A program made the position numbers and the translations under genes. From Halomonas sp. I5-271120 (GTDB lineage Bacteria > Pseudomonadota > Gammaproteobacteria > Pseudomonadales > Halomonadaceae), in the NCBI RefSeq assembly GCF_030553075.1, contig NZ_CP130701.1, positions 2,914,001 to 2,978,000 of the forward strand: a stretch of 64,000 nucleotides of DNA, given 5' to 3'. The notes under the pieces are model-generated. The model was not told the origin of the DNA. It did no database searches and was given only the letters and a program-made list of their open reading frames with translations. This document shows, one piece after another, positions 21,942-28,949 of this stretch. The stretch's first letter is position 1. Each line of letters begins with the position of its first letter.

Positions 21942-22646
21942 ATGGATTACTTAAAAACAATCATAGCCTGGATCGAATTACACGGCGTGACTGTCGATCT
22001 CATAAAATGGCTTTTCGTCGGGATTTTGGCTTGGTTTTTAGGAGCTTTTCGCTTTTTGAAAACGAAGCTAAAGCGGCCTACCTTAGAAGTTGAGAGTCTT
22101 ACCAGTCGATGCGCGATAGAGGAACTCGGCGATATTGACGGAAACCCTGCTAACTTGCGGGCAACGTTTCTGATTGAAGCGGGTGTTAATAATCCAACAA
22201 CTGAGCCCATCGTCATACGAGATTTTTCCCTGCATATCAGAAGGCTAAAAAAGTGGCCGATTTGGCATGACGCACTGAATCCCACGACCCTACCTTCTAG
22301 GGTCCGTCATACGGTTGGAGACATCTCAAGATATCTGAAAAACTGGTTCTCAAACTTTTCGGAAGGACCCGAAAGCTTGACCTTGAATGGCAGAATAGAA
22401 AGCAGGGATTTTCAGTCGGGTTTCTTGATTTTCGTCTCAGCATCTTGGGGAAATATGCGTCCGAAGAAATTCGATAATGGGATTCCTGTTAAGTTAAAGG
22501 CCCGACTGACAACAGGCGAGATGCTATGTGCCAAGTCAATAATCCCAGTCCTTGAAGATCACTCAGTAATGGAGAGTTTGGTGCCAGGAATATTTGAACA
22601 TGTTGAGAACCCTTCAACGTGGAACATTATCCGAGAAAAATCCTAA
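21942..22646 (+). CDS. cassette 3 protein, membrane-anchored, unknown function
   Basis: A 234-aa protein. An N-terminal membrane helix (LIKWLFVGILAWFLGAFRFL) precedes a cytoplasmic beta-rich domain containing EAGVNNPTTEPIVIRDFSLH and SGFLIFVSASWG. No family was recognised. The frame is open from 21882, but that region is attC2, so ATG 21942 just after the recombination core is the credible start. The stop TAA sits inside the left box of attC3. Confidence 0.75.
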   Translation: MDYLKTIIAWIELHGVTVDLIKWLFVGILAWFLGAFRFLKTKLKRPTLEVESLTSRCAIEELGDIDGNPANLRATFLIEAGVNNPTTEPIVIRDFSLHIRRLKKWPIWHDALNPTTLPSRVRHTVGDISRYLKNWFSNFSEGPESLTLNGRIESRDFQSGFLIFVSASWGNMRPKKFDNGIPVKLKARLTTGEMLCAKSIIPVLEDHSVMESLVPGIFEHVENPSTWNIIREKS

Positions 22647-22743
22647 CCATTGCATCAAACTCGTTCCGGCCCAATGGGCCTCCACCGGACGGCTTTTTCT
22701 CCGCTTCGCTACGCAAAAGCCGCCGTTTAAGCAGGCGTTAGAA
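22641..22743 (+). repeat. attC3 recombination site (long form)
   Basis: The left box is TCCTAAC and the right box GTTAGAA, 103 bp in all. The outer arms TGCATCAAAC and GTTTAAGCA pair with an extra base; an inner CGGCTTTT / AAAAGCCG arm extends the hairpin. Confidence 0.82.
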
Positions 22744-22777
22744 GACCAATTCGATAGCTTTCTAGGGAGGATGTTGC

Positions 22778-23947
22778 ATGTATGAGGTTCAGTTAAAAGA
22801 GAGAATTGCAGGCTATTCCGTCTCTGTCGCAAAAAGAGGCGAAAAGGTTCAGGTTCAGGTCTCTGGTGCAACCTCAACAGAAGATGGTGATCTTCACCTA
22901 AAATATCTTAATGGCTTTCCCCAGACCATCTTGTCTATGCTTGAAGAGGTGCTTCAGCCCAGCGACATAAAAAGTATGGTTGTTCTAATTTCTAAAGACT
23001 TGAAGGCCAAGGTATATATTAATGAAGTTGAAGTTTATGGACAGGCATTCGTTAAAGCAAAAAATATTAAAAAAGGGCAAGCAGTCAGAAAGGATGATAT
23101 TTCAGGTTTCGAACGCATACAGTTAAGTGGTATTGAATTTTCTGAGGACCAAGCCTATTTTTGCATACTATCACTTGGCTGGGATAAGGCTTATATTTTT
23201 GACTTTTCGCCTTTAGATGAGCAATTAGATAGAAAAATTGAGTACAATGTAGAAAAACTTTTAGGGTCATACTTTTCCTATCTATCCTTTGGGTCTATCC
23301 ATAAGATATCTGCCTCAGACTGGGGTGGTATGTTAAGGCAAAATTGGTTTCCATTCTATGCACTGAAGTTTTCTACTGTCGAATCAATTATTAGTTATGC
23401 AAGGGCTGAGTGGAATATAGATGAGCTTATTAATAAAATAGAAAGTGATGCTATTTTTTATATAGAAGAAAGAAAGCCAATATGGGGTAGCGACGAAAAC
23501 CTTTCGCCATTCATTTGTTTTTTGGATTCGGCGCTTTCTAGGCACAAAGCAGATGATTTTGTTAGCTCATCGTCAATTATATATCCAAAGATTGAGGCTT
23601 TAATTAGGAAAGACTTTATTGCAGACAACCCTGAAAAGGAAGGGCGTCAGCAAAGATTACTTGTTGAGCATATTACAGAAAAGACCCTCAGAAGCATTTC
23701 GGCACTCACGACCTTTATTCCTGATAAATTCAAACGCTACCTAGAAGAGTGTTACTTTAAGGATTTTAGCGTTACAGATGATAATACGGTCAGCAGGCAT
23801 TCCGTTGCTCATGGAGCAAGCACAATTGACATGTTTGATAAAAAGGCATCGTTACTTGGGCTACTGGTATTTTCTCAAATAGCCGAATACATCCAGCAAT
23901 CTTCTAACAAGTCAATTCAGCCGACCGCTGACGCGTTGACTGATTGA
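22778..23947 (+). CDS. cassette 4 protein with C-terminal HEPN-type motif
   Basis: A 389-aa soluble protein. The N-terminal 270 residues match no family I recognise. The C-terminal part is helical and contains SRHSVAHG (R340 to H345), an RX4H motif of the kind that forms the ribonuclease site of HEPN proteins, followed by KKASLLGLLVFSQIAEYI, a common HEPN ending. The last residues (NKSIQPTADALTD) are encoded by attC4 itself, a frequent signature of integron-borne genes. GGGAGG lies upstream of the ATG. A toxin or defence role is plausible but inferred. Confidence 0.75.
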   Translation: MYEVQLKERIAGYSVSVAKRGEKVQVQVSGATSTEDGDLHLKYLNGFPQTILSMLEEVLQPSDIKSMVVLISKDLKAKVYINEVEVYGQAFVKAKNIKKGQAVRKDDISGFERIQLSGIEFSEDQAYFCILSLGWDKAYIFDFSPLDEQLDRKIEYNVEKLLGSYFSYLSFGSIHKISASDWGGMLRQNWFPFYALKFSTVESIISYARAEWNIDELINKIESDAIFYIEERKPIWGSDENLSPFICFLDSALSRHKADDFVSSSSIIYPKIEALIRKDFIADNPEKEGRQQRLLVEHITEKTLRSISALTTFIPDKFKRYLEECYFKDFSVTDDNTVSRHSVAHGASTIDMFDKKASLLGLLVFSQIAEYIQQSSNKSIQPTADALTD

Positions 23948-23957
23948 AGGGTTAGGC
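23902..23957 (+). repeat. attC4 recombination site overlapping the 3' end of cassette 4
   Basis: The left box is TTCTAAC and the right box GTTAGGC. TCAATTCAG pairs with CTGATTGA with one extra T. The stop codon of cassette 4 (23945-23947) lies within the right arm. Confidence 0.88.
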
Positions 23958-23970
23958 ATTTGGAGGACTT

Positions 23971-24603
23971 TTGAGCAGGCTCTATACCTACATCGTCAAG
24001 GTCGATTCAGGATTGGCACCAAATCCATTTAGCGGCTGGTGTTCTTTAGCGGTCTGTACTCCGAATCACCAAGGCAGTGCTGTGCGACAAGGCGATTGGA
24101 TTGCTGGGTTCTCTCCCAAGGGTGATGGCTACCAGTTCATCTATGCGATGAAGGTAGATGAGCGCATCCACATGAATGACTATTTTCACGATCCTCGGTT
24201 TCAATCCAAGAAGCCAATAATGAACGGGGGATGGAAAGAGAGGTGCGGCGACAATTTTTACTGGCAAAATTGCAAAGGGGCATGGCTTCAGCTTGCTAAC
24301 CCCTTCCATGAGTGGATGCTGGATAAAGACACCCATGTCCCATACGTGTTTGTTGGTAAAGAGTTTTGGTATTTGGGAAGAGCCCGGTCAGACGTACCCA
24401 TGGAATTTTTGGCTATGATCGGAGGTCGGGGCGCAAGGGTAAACCATCCTGCAGGTTTGCCGGAAAGCTTTATGCGGTGGGTTCGCCATAACTTCAAGCC
24501 AGGTATCACCGCGGCCCCCTTGGATGCAGAGGCCGAGAGTTGTACGCAATCTGGGGCCATGCTGTCCGCCACTTGCAAGCTGAGTTCGTGCAACAATGCC
24601 TAA
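23971..24603 (+). CDS. cassette 5 protein, Nmad2-type (nucleotide modification associated domain 2)
   Basis: A 210-aa protein whose N-terminal 140 residues follow the pattern I associate with Nmad2: YTYIVKVDSGLAPNPFSGWC, then VCTP, RQGDWIAGFSPK, FIYAMKVDERIHMNDYFHDP and GDNFYW. Nmad domains were named for genomic association with DNA base-modification systems of phages and bacteria; the biochemistry is not established. Start TTG at 23971 has GGAGG four bases upstream, just after the attC4 core. The C-terminal 45 residues are less conserved and Cys/Ser-rich. The stop overlaps the left box of a degenerate attC. Confidence 0.75.
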   Translation: MSRLYTYIVKVDSGLAPNPFSGWCSLAVCTPNHQGSAVRQGDWIAGFSPKGDGYQFIYAMKVDERIHMNDYFHDPRFQSKKPIMNGGWKERCGDNFYWQNCKGAWLQLANPFHEWMLDKDTHVPYVFVGKEFWYLGRARSDVPMEFLAMIGGRGARVNHPAGLPESFMRWVRHNFKPGITAAPLDAEAESCTQSGAMLSATCKLSSCNNA

Positions 24604-24670
24604 CTAATCTATGCACCAGTGGAAAAACCGCAGCGAAGCCGAGATTTTGCCACCGGTGATGGTGAACTTT
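24598..24670 (+). repeat. degenerate attC5
   Basis: The left box GCCTAAC is good and overlaps the stop of cassette 5. CACCAGTGG-AAAA pairs with TTTT-G-CCACCGGTG around a 16-base GC-rich loop, but no GTTRRRY box follows (GGTGAACT stands in its place). It is probably a mutated site, so cassettes 5 and 6 may now move only together. Confidence 0.55.
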
Positions 24671-24689
24671 ATTTTCCTTGGAGAAAAAT

Positions 24690-25319
24690 GTGAGATCCCC
24701 CAAGACAGTCAAAGCATTGGAAGAACTCGGTCGGGTAAGGCTTTCACGATCTTTCTTCATGCGAGACTTCCTTCACTCAGAAATATCCCAGATTGAAGGC
24801 GTTCCAAATGTTCCGGACAATCCAGATGTGGCGATCAAGGCTGGGACAGCTTTATGTGAAAAAGTACTTGAGCCCATACAGCAAAAGTTTGGGCGTATCA
24901 GCATTCGCTCCGCATATCGATCGTCTGCTGTCAATGCCAGAGGCGCAGAGAACAAGAATCAATACAACTGTTCAAGAAACGAAAGCAATTTCGCCGGGCA
25001 CATTTGGGATATCCCAGATAAGGATGGGCATGTTGGGGCAATGGCCTGCATCGTAGTAAATTCCTTCCTTCCTTACTTTGAGCGAACTAAGAATTGGGAG
25101 TCATTGGCGTGGTGGATTCATGACAACGTGCCTGAGTATGCCTCGATGTATTTCTTTCCCAAACTTTGCGCCTTCAATATCGGATGGCATCAAAAAACTG
25201 TTAAGTCGATTAGTAGCTATATCCCTCCAAAGGGTTGTCTAACAAAGCCGGGTATGACCAATTATGCAGGTGACCACAGCACCGAGTATGCGGCTATGCT
25301 GAGAGAACTTGGAGTTTAA
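24690..25319 (+). CDS. cassette 6 protein, M15-peptidase-like
   Basis: A 209-aa soluble protein. The segment ISIRSAYRSSAVN, then NFAGHIWDIPD and SLAWWIHDNVP, has the order SxxR...H...D...H of zinc D-Ala-D-Ala peptidases of family M15, so a hydrolase acting on cell-wall-like peptides is possible; the match is by pattern only. FFPKLCAFNIGWH and a YIPPKGCLTKPGM ending look conserved-family-like. GTG at 24690 is preferred, with TTGGAG 6 bases upstream; TTG at 24678 would add four residues. Confidence 0.7.
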   Translation: MRSPKTVKALEELGRVRLSRSFFMRDFLHSEISQIEGVPNVPDNPDVAIKAGTALCEKVLEPIQQKFGRISIRSAYRSSAVNARGAENKNQYNCSRNESNFAGHIWDIPDKDGHVGAMACIVVNSFLPYFERTKNWESLAWWIHDNVPEYASMYFFPKLCAFNIGWHQKTVKSISSYIPPKGCLTKPGMTNYAGDHSTEYAAMLRELGV

Positions 25320-25385
25320 GAGCTTGGTGATATCTATTGCTGGCGCCTCTACAGTCAAGACTTGTGCTGCCAAATTGTGGAAGAA

Positions 25386-25469
25386 ACATAACCAGTGCAG
25401 GCACGGCGACACCCATTACATTGCGCCTTCGGCTCCATTCCATGGGAGCGCATGATGCAAGCGCTATAT
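25386..25469 (+). repeat. degenerate attC6, right end of the array
   Basis: The left box is ACATAAC; the right box position holds GCGCTATAT where GCGTTATAT would be expected. The interior can fold (GCGCC-TTCG-GCTCC region) but imperfectly. The nine bases after the core (TCTGCTCTG) are the same as just after the attC1 core. Confidence 0.5.
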
Positions 25470-25758
25470 CTGCTCTGGCTTAGTGCCTTCTCCAGGCCGT
25501 TTGCTTCCACCCCACCTGTTCCACTTACTACACCCTGCCCAGTCCCCTGACAACCTAATGTACGTTTTCTATGCCACCCTCCGGCCTGATGCCGAGGCGT
25601 AAGAGGGAAGGGCGGCCTATCCTTGGGGTAGCCACGACGACGGCGACCCTCTGATAGCTCCATAGTGTCCTGGTGGGCAAGCGGCCACACACCATCGTGT
25701 TCATCCTGCTGGTCGCTGTCGGGGCGTGGCGTGCTGTTTCTGATCGGAGGCATGGCAG
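25470..25758. other. gap right of the cassette array, no gene seen
   Basis: GC content returns to the chromosomal level. A minus-strand frame of 132 codons (25355-25753) runs back into attC6 but has no domain or ribosome site and reads like chance. GGAGG near 25746 belongs to the gene at 25759. Confidence 0.4.
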
Positions 25759-26040
25759 ATGGCTACGCTAATCGTGTTTCACGAGGTCGAGGATGGCGAG
25801 CGCTGGGCGAGGGCCTGGAAGAAAGGAGCGGGTAGTCGGCACGAGATGTTCGCGCAGATCGGTGTCAGCGCGCGTACGTTCAAGGATGCAGAGCACCCGA
25901 ACTCGGTGGGGCTGATTCTGGAAGTGCCGGACATGGCGCGGTTCCAGACCTTCATGGCGTCTGACGAGGCCAGGCAGGCGATGGAAGAAGACCGACTGAA
26001 AGTCGATTCCATGCGCACGCTGGGTGAGTTCACGCCCTGA
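25759..26040 (+). CDS. small dimeric alpha/beta-barrel-like protein, unknown function
   Basis: A 93-aa protein starting MATLIVFHEVEDGERWARAW. The beta-alpha-beta pattern with VGLILEVPDMARFQTFMASD resembles the ferredoxin-like fold of antibiotic-biosynthesis-monooxygenase or dimeric-barrel proteins, which often bind small ligands as dimers; the assignment is by pattern. GGAGG lies upstream. First chromosomal-type gene to the right of the cassette array, in normal GC-rich codon usage. Confidence 0.75.
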   Translation: MATLIVFHEVEDGERWARAWKKGAGSRHEMFAQIGVSARTFKDAEHPNSVGLILEVPDMARFQTFMASDEARQAMEEDRLKVDSMRTLGEFTP

Positions 26041-26270
26041 TGCTGCGATGTCTGGGGCTTTAGGTGACGGGGCTTTAAATGGCGGCGGGACTTTGGAGCA
26101 GGGCTGCAAAAGGGATGTCAGCCGAGCCATGTTGTCTATGTAGTGCCTCGGCGTTACGTGATGGGTTGAATAAGGCGTCTGCTACCATCATTACCTGATG
26201 TAGCGCCGTCGCATGCGCGAAGACGCCTGACTTCGTTTCCAACGACATCCACTCCAAGGAGCTTGCCCTC

Positions 26271-26747
26271 ATGGCTTTTGCACCCTCGAGCATGCAGCTC
26301 ACCAGTTCCGCGTTCTCTGCCCACGGGGCAATTCCCGCCAAGCACACCGGGGAAGGAGAGAACGTCTCGCCGGCCCTCAGCTGGAAAGACGCTCCCGAAG
26401 GCACCAAGGGCTTCGCGGTGATCTGCCATGACCCGGATGCGCCGCTGGTACAGAATGGCAGCTACGGCTTCGTGCACTGGCTGCTCTACAACCTGCCGGC
26501 CGACACCATGTCGCTTGATGAGGCGACGACGGTGGGCACCAGCGGCGTCAACGATACCGGCAAGAACGGCTATAGCGGCCCGATGCCGCCGGAAGGCCAT
26601 GGTGACCACCTGTACTACTTCTGGGTGCTGGCGCTGGATGCGCAAACTGATCTGCCCGAGGGCCTGACGCAGCCCGAGCTGCTGACCAAGCTTGAGCCGC
26701 ATATTCTTGGCATGAACCGCCTGGTCGGCATCTATCGCCGCGGCTGA
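26271..26747 (+). CDS. YbhB/YbcL-family PEBP (Raf-kinase-inhibitor-like) protein
   Basis: A 158-aa phosphatidylethanolamine-binding-protein fold. The family marks are PAKHTGEGENVSPALSW, AVICHDPDAPL near the anion-binding pocket, FVHWLLYNLP, and GYSGPMPPEGHGDHLYYFWV. There is no signal peptide, so it is cytoplasmic. The ligand and physiological role of bacterial PEBPs are unclear. It stands alone, about 190 bases before a strong terminator. Confidence 0.93.
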   Translation: MAFAPSSMQLTSSAFSAHGAIPAKHTGEGENVSPALSWKDAPEGTKGFAVICHDPDAPLVQNGSYGFVHWLLYNLPADTMSLDEATTVGTSGVNDTGKNGYSGPMPPEGHGDHLYYFWVLALDAQTDLPEGLTQPELLTKLEPHILGMNRLVGIYRRG

Positions 26748-27188
26748 ATCTTGAGCTTTCATGCCCTTGTCGAACGGTGATGGCCAGAGATGATCCGAGG
26801 TCGTTATCTCTGGCCGCCCCAACGAGGCCGCGGCACGACCGTTGAGCCGAGCTTTCAATAGAGCTTCCAGAAGCACCGTTCAGAAAACTGCCCCGTTTAG
26901 CCTTTCGTTCTGAATGACGCGACTGGCTTTAAATCACGCCCGCCCCGGTTCGCCGGGGCGGGCGTTTTCGTTTTGGTGGCATGCTGGTGCCAGGCGCTGC
27001 ACCTGGGCTATTGCCAGTAAGCGTTGGCCCAGCAGCGGTAAGGCGAGTGGATATCAGCCGGCTCCTTCATCTGCCCCCCTACGCCAAGCTGATGCAGAGC
27101 TACACTCAGCGCAGTCACGGCGGTTTGCCGTGGGCTAGCGGCCCACTCAGAACCGTCCCACTATTCATGACATCCGGAAGGTATAGCC
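26748..27188. other. intergenic region between the PEBP and pirin genes
   Basis: Holds the terminator at 26934-26968. The remaining 220 bases up to the pirin start hold a GGAAGG ribosome site and nothing else recognised. Confidence 0.5.
26934..26968 (+). terminator. intrinsic terminator, twin of the one after mmsA
   Basis: CGCCCGCCCCGG, TTCG tetraloop, CCGGGGCGGGCG, then TTTT. The prefix TCA, 11 stem bases and the tail are shared with the terminator at 18161-18196. Confidence 0.9.
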
Positions 27189-28130
27189 ATGAGCACTCTC
27201 GTTGAAGATCGCGACCTGGGGTCGTCCCGCGACTGCCCGGTCGTCGAGGGCAAGCACCAGATTCAGCATGTTAGGCCTCGTACCGCCGATGTCGGGGGAA
27301 TTCCCGTCAACCGTGTACTGCCTTCGCGGCAGCGCCGGCTGGTGGGAGCCTGGTGCTTCCTCGATCATGCCGGGCCGAGCGTCTTCAAGGGCGACTCCCG
27401 CGGGTTGCGGGTTGGCCCCCACCCGCACATCGGCCTGCAGACGTTCACCTGGATGATCGAGGGCGAAATCCTGCACCGCGACAGTCAGGGCAACCAGCAG
27501 GTGATTCGCCCCGGCCAGGTCAACCTGATGACCGCGGGGCGTGGCATCAGCCACACCGAAGAGTCGGTCCCCGGCGAGACTCAACTGCATGCCGCTCAGC
27601 TGTGGATCGCGCTGCCTGAAGCGGATCGCCGCACCGACCCGCGCTTCGATCATTATCCCGAGTTGCCGTCCTGGGAAGAGCAGGGCGTCGCTTTCACGTT
27701 GCTGACCGGCGAGTTCGACGGCCGGCGGGCGCCGACGCTGGCTTTCTCGCCGCTGGTGGGGGTGGATCTGGTCAGCCGAGAGGCCAGCACTCTGAAGCTT
27801 TCGCTGCGGGAAGACTTCGAGTACGGCGTGTTACCCCTCGAAGGCGAACTGGACATCGAAGGCGAGACCTTTCCGACCAACGAGCTGGCCTATCTGGGTC
27901 GCGGGCGAGAGGCCGTCACCCTGTCACTCCCGGCGGGTGGCCGGGTCATACTGGTCGGCGGCGAGCCGCTGGACGAGGAGATCCTCATCTGGTGGAACTT
28001 CGTCGGCCACAGCAAGGCCGAGATCGCTGAGGCGCAGCAGGACTGGGAAGCCGGCAGCGAGCGCTTCGGCAGCATCCCCGATTACGACGGCGACCCCCTT
28101 ACGCCGCCGCCGCTGCCCTGGAAGCTTTAG
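27189..28130 (+). CDS. pirin family protein
   Basis: A 313-aa bicupin. The N-terminal cupin carries the metal motif GPHPHIGLQTFTWMIEGE and HRDSQGN, with GRGISHTEE supplying the third His and the Glu; the C-terminal domain begins about residue 185 (SPLVGVDLVSREASTLKLSL). Bacterial pirins bind iron; some have quercetinase activity or interact with pyruvate dehydrogenase E1. No neighbour suggests which applies here. GGAAGG lies a few bases before the ATG. Convergent with the thioredoxin-family gene. Confidence 0.94.
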   Translation: MSTLVEDRDLGSSRDCPVVEGKHQIQHVRPRTADVGGIPVNRVLPSRQRRLVGAWCFLDHAGPSVFKGDSRGLRVGPHPHIGLQTFTWMIEGEILHRDSQGNQQVIRPGQVNLMTAGRGISHTEESVPGETQLHAAQLWIALPEADRRTDPRFDHYPELPSWEEQGVAFTLLTGEFDGRRAPTLAFSPLVGVDLVSREASTLKLSLREDFEYGVLPLEGELDIEGETFPTNELAYLGRGREAVTLSLPAGGRVILVGGEPLDEEILIWWNFVGHSKAEIAEAQQDWEAGSERFGSIPDYDGDPLTPPPLPWKL

Positions 28131-28270
28131 CGAGAGAGGCTTCCCCCCTCCACACTGCGAAGTACCGCGAAGGACAGCGCATGACCGAACGCCACTCTGC
28201 AGCGCCATCGTCGAACGGCGGTGGCGTCACCATTCGTATTCAGCGCTGGGTTAGCCTCTCTTTAACCTGG

Positions 28271-28819
28271 CTATTTCCACTTGATGCTGCAGCCGCTCGA
28301 CGGCATCTGGTCCGGGTCCGGGGCATCGCCCGAGAGCACCAAATCGGCGGCGGCTCGTAAGTCTTTGCCGGTTACCGGCAGGTCCTTGCTGGGGCGGCTG
28401 GAATCGAATTGGCCGTGGTAAGCCAGCCGGTGGTATCGGTCGAACAGGAAGAAGTCCGGCGTGCAGGCGGCATCAAAGTCGAAGGCGACCCTCTGCGTCT
28501 CGTCAATCAGGTAGGGGAAGGTGTAGCCGCGCCGGCGTTCCTCTTCGATCATTTGCTCCGGGCTGTCATCGGGGTGTTTCGTGAAGTCGTTGCTGTTTAT
28601 GGCGACGATCTCCAGTCCGTGATCGTGATACTCCTGAGCAAAATCGGAAAATGCATAGGCGATGTGTTTAACGAACGGGCAGTGATTGCAGATAAAGGCC
28701 ACCAGTAAGGGACTGCCAAGGAACTGCTTACTGCTGAACGACTTGCCGTGGGCATCCCGAAGGTCGAAGGCCGGCATGGGTCTGCCCAGTTGGATCATCT
28801 TTGATGATGTAAGCGACAT
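28271..28819 (-). CDS. thioredoxin-family protein (AhpC/TSA-like redoxin)
   Basis: A 182-aa soluble protein with a thioredoxin fold. FICNHCPFVKH holds a CxxC at the expected end of the first beta strand, and INSNDFTKHPDDSPE and TPDFFLFD follow the pattern of the peroxiredoxin-like group annotated as redoxin-domain proteins. It probably reduces peroxides or disulfides. No signal peptide. Monocistronic, convergent with pirin. Confidence 0.9.
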   Translation of the reverse strand: MSLTSSKMIQLGRPMPAFDLRDAHGKSFSSKQFLGSPLLVAFICNHCPFVKHIAYAFSDFAQEYHDHGLEIVAINSNDFTKHPDDSPEQMIEEERRRGYTFPYLIDETQRVAFDFDAACTPDFFLFDRYHRLAYHGQFDSSRPSKDLPVTGKDLRAAADLVLSGDAPDPDQMPSSGCSIKWK

Positions 28820-28949
28820 GGCGATTCACCCTCCTGATCCGTGGATGCATAAATGCGGTGACGAGCCATGCCTACAGCGTAGCAAACTCGAGGATGACGA
28901 CGGTCTCAGCTCGGTGAAGGATAGTTTCGTCCTGTGTTAAGTCCTGTAT

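Larger units (their letters stand above)
20400..25469 (+). mobile_element. integron gene-cassette array without integrase (CALIN-like)
   Basis: Six plus-strand genes, each tightly bounded by imperfect inverted repeats with the attC layout: a left RYYYAAC-type box at or just after the stop codon, a long imperfect stem with an extra unpaired base, and a right GTTRRRY-type box just before the next gene. Four sites are well formed (21279-21350, 21873-21927, 22641-22743, 23902-23957) and two are degenerate (near 24598 and 25386-25469). Stems differ between sites, as expected for cassettes of mixed origin. Base composition is clearly AT-richer than the flanks. No tyrosine recombinase gene is present in the window, so the array is either orphaned or part of a larger integron. 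Confidence 0.85.

Noticed and set aside
25355..25753. 132-codon minus-strand frame right of the cassette array
   Set aside because: It runs through the attC6 hairpin, has no domain and no ribosome site.
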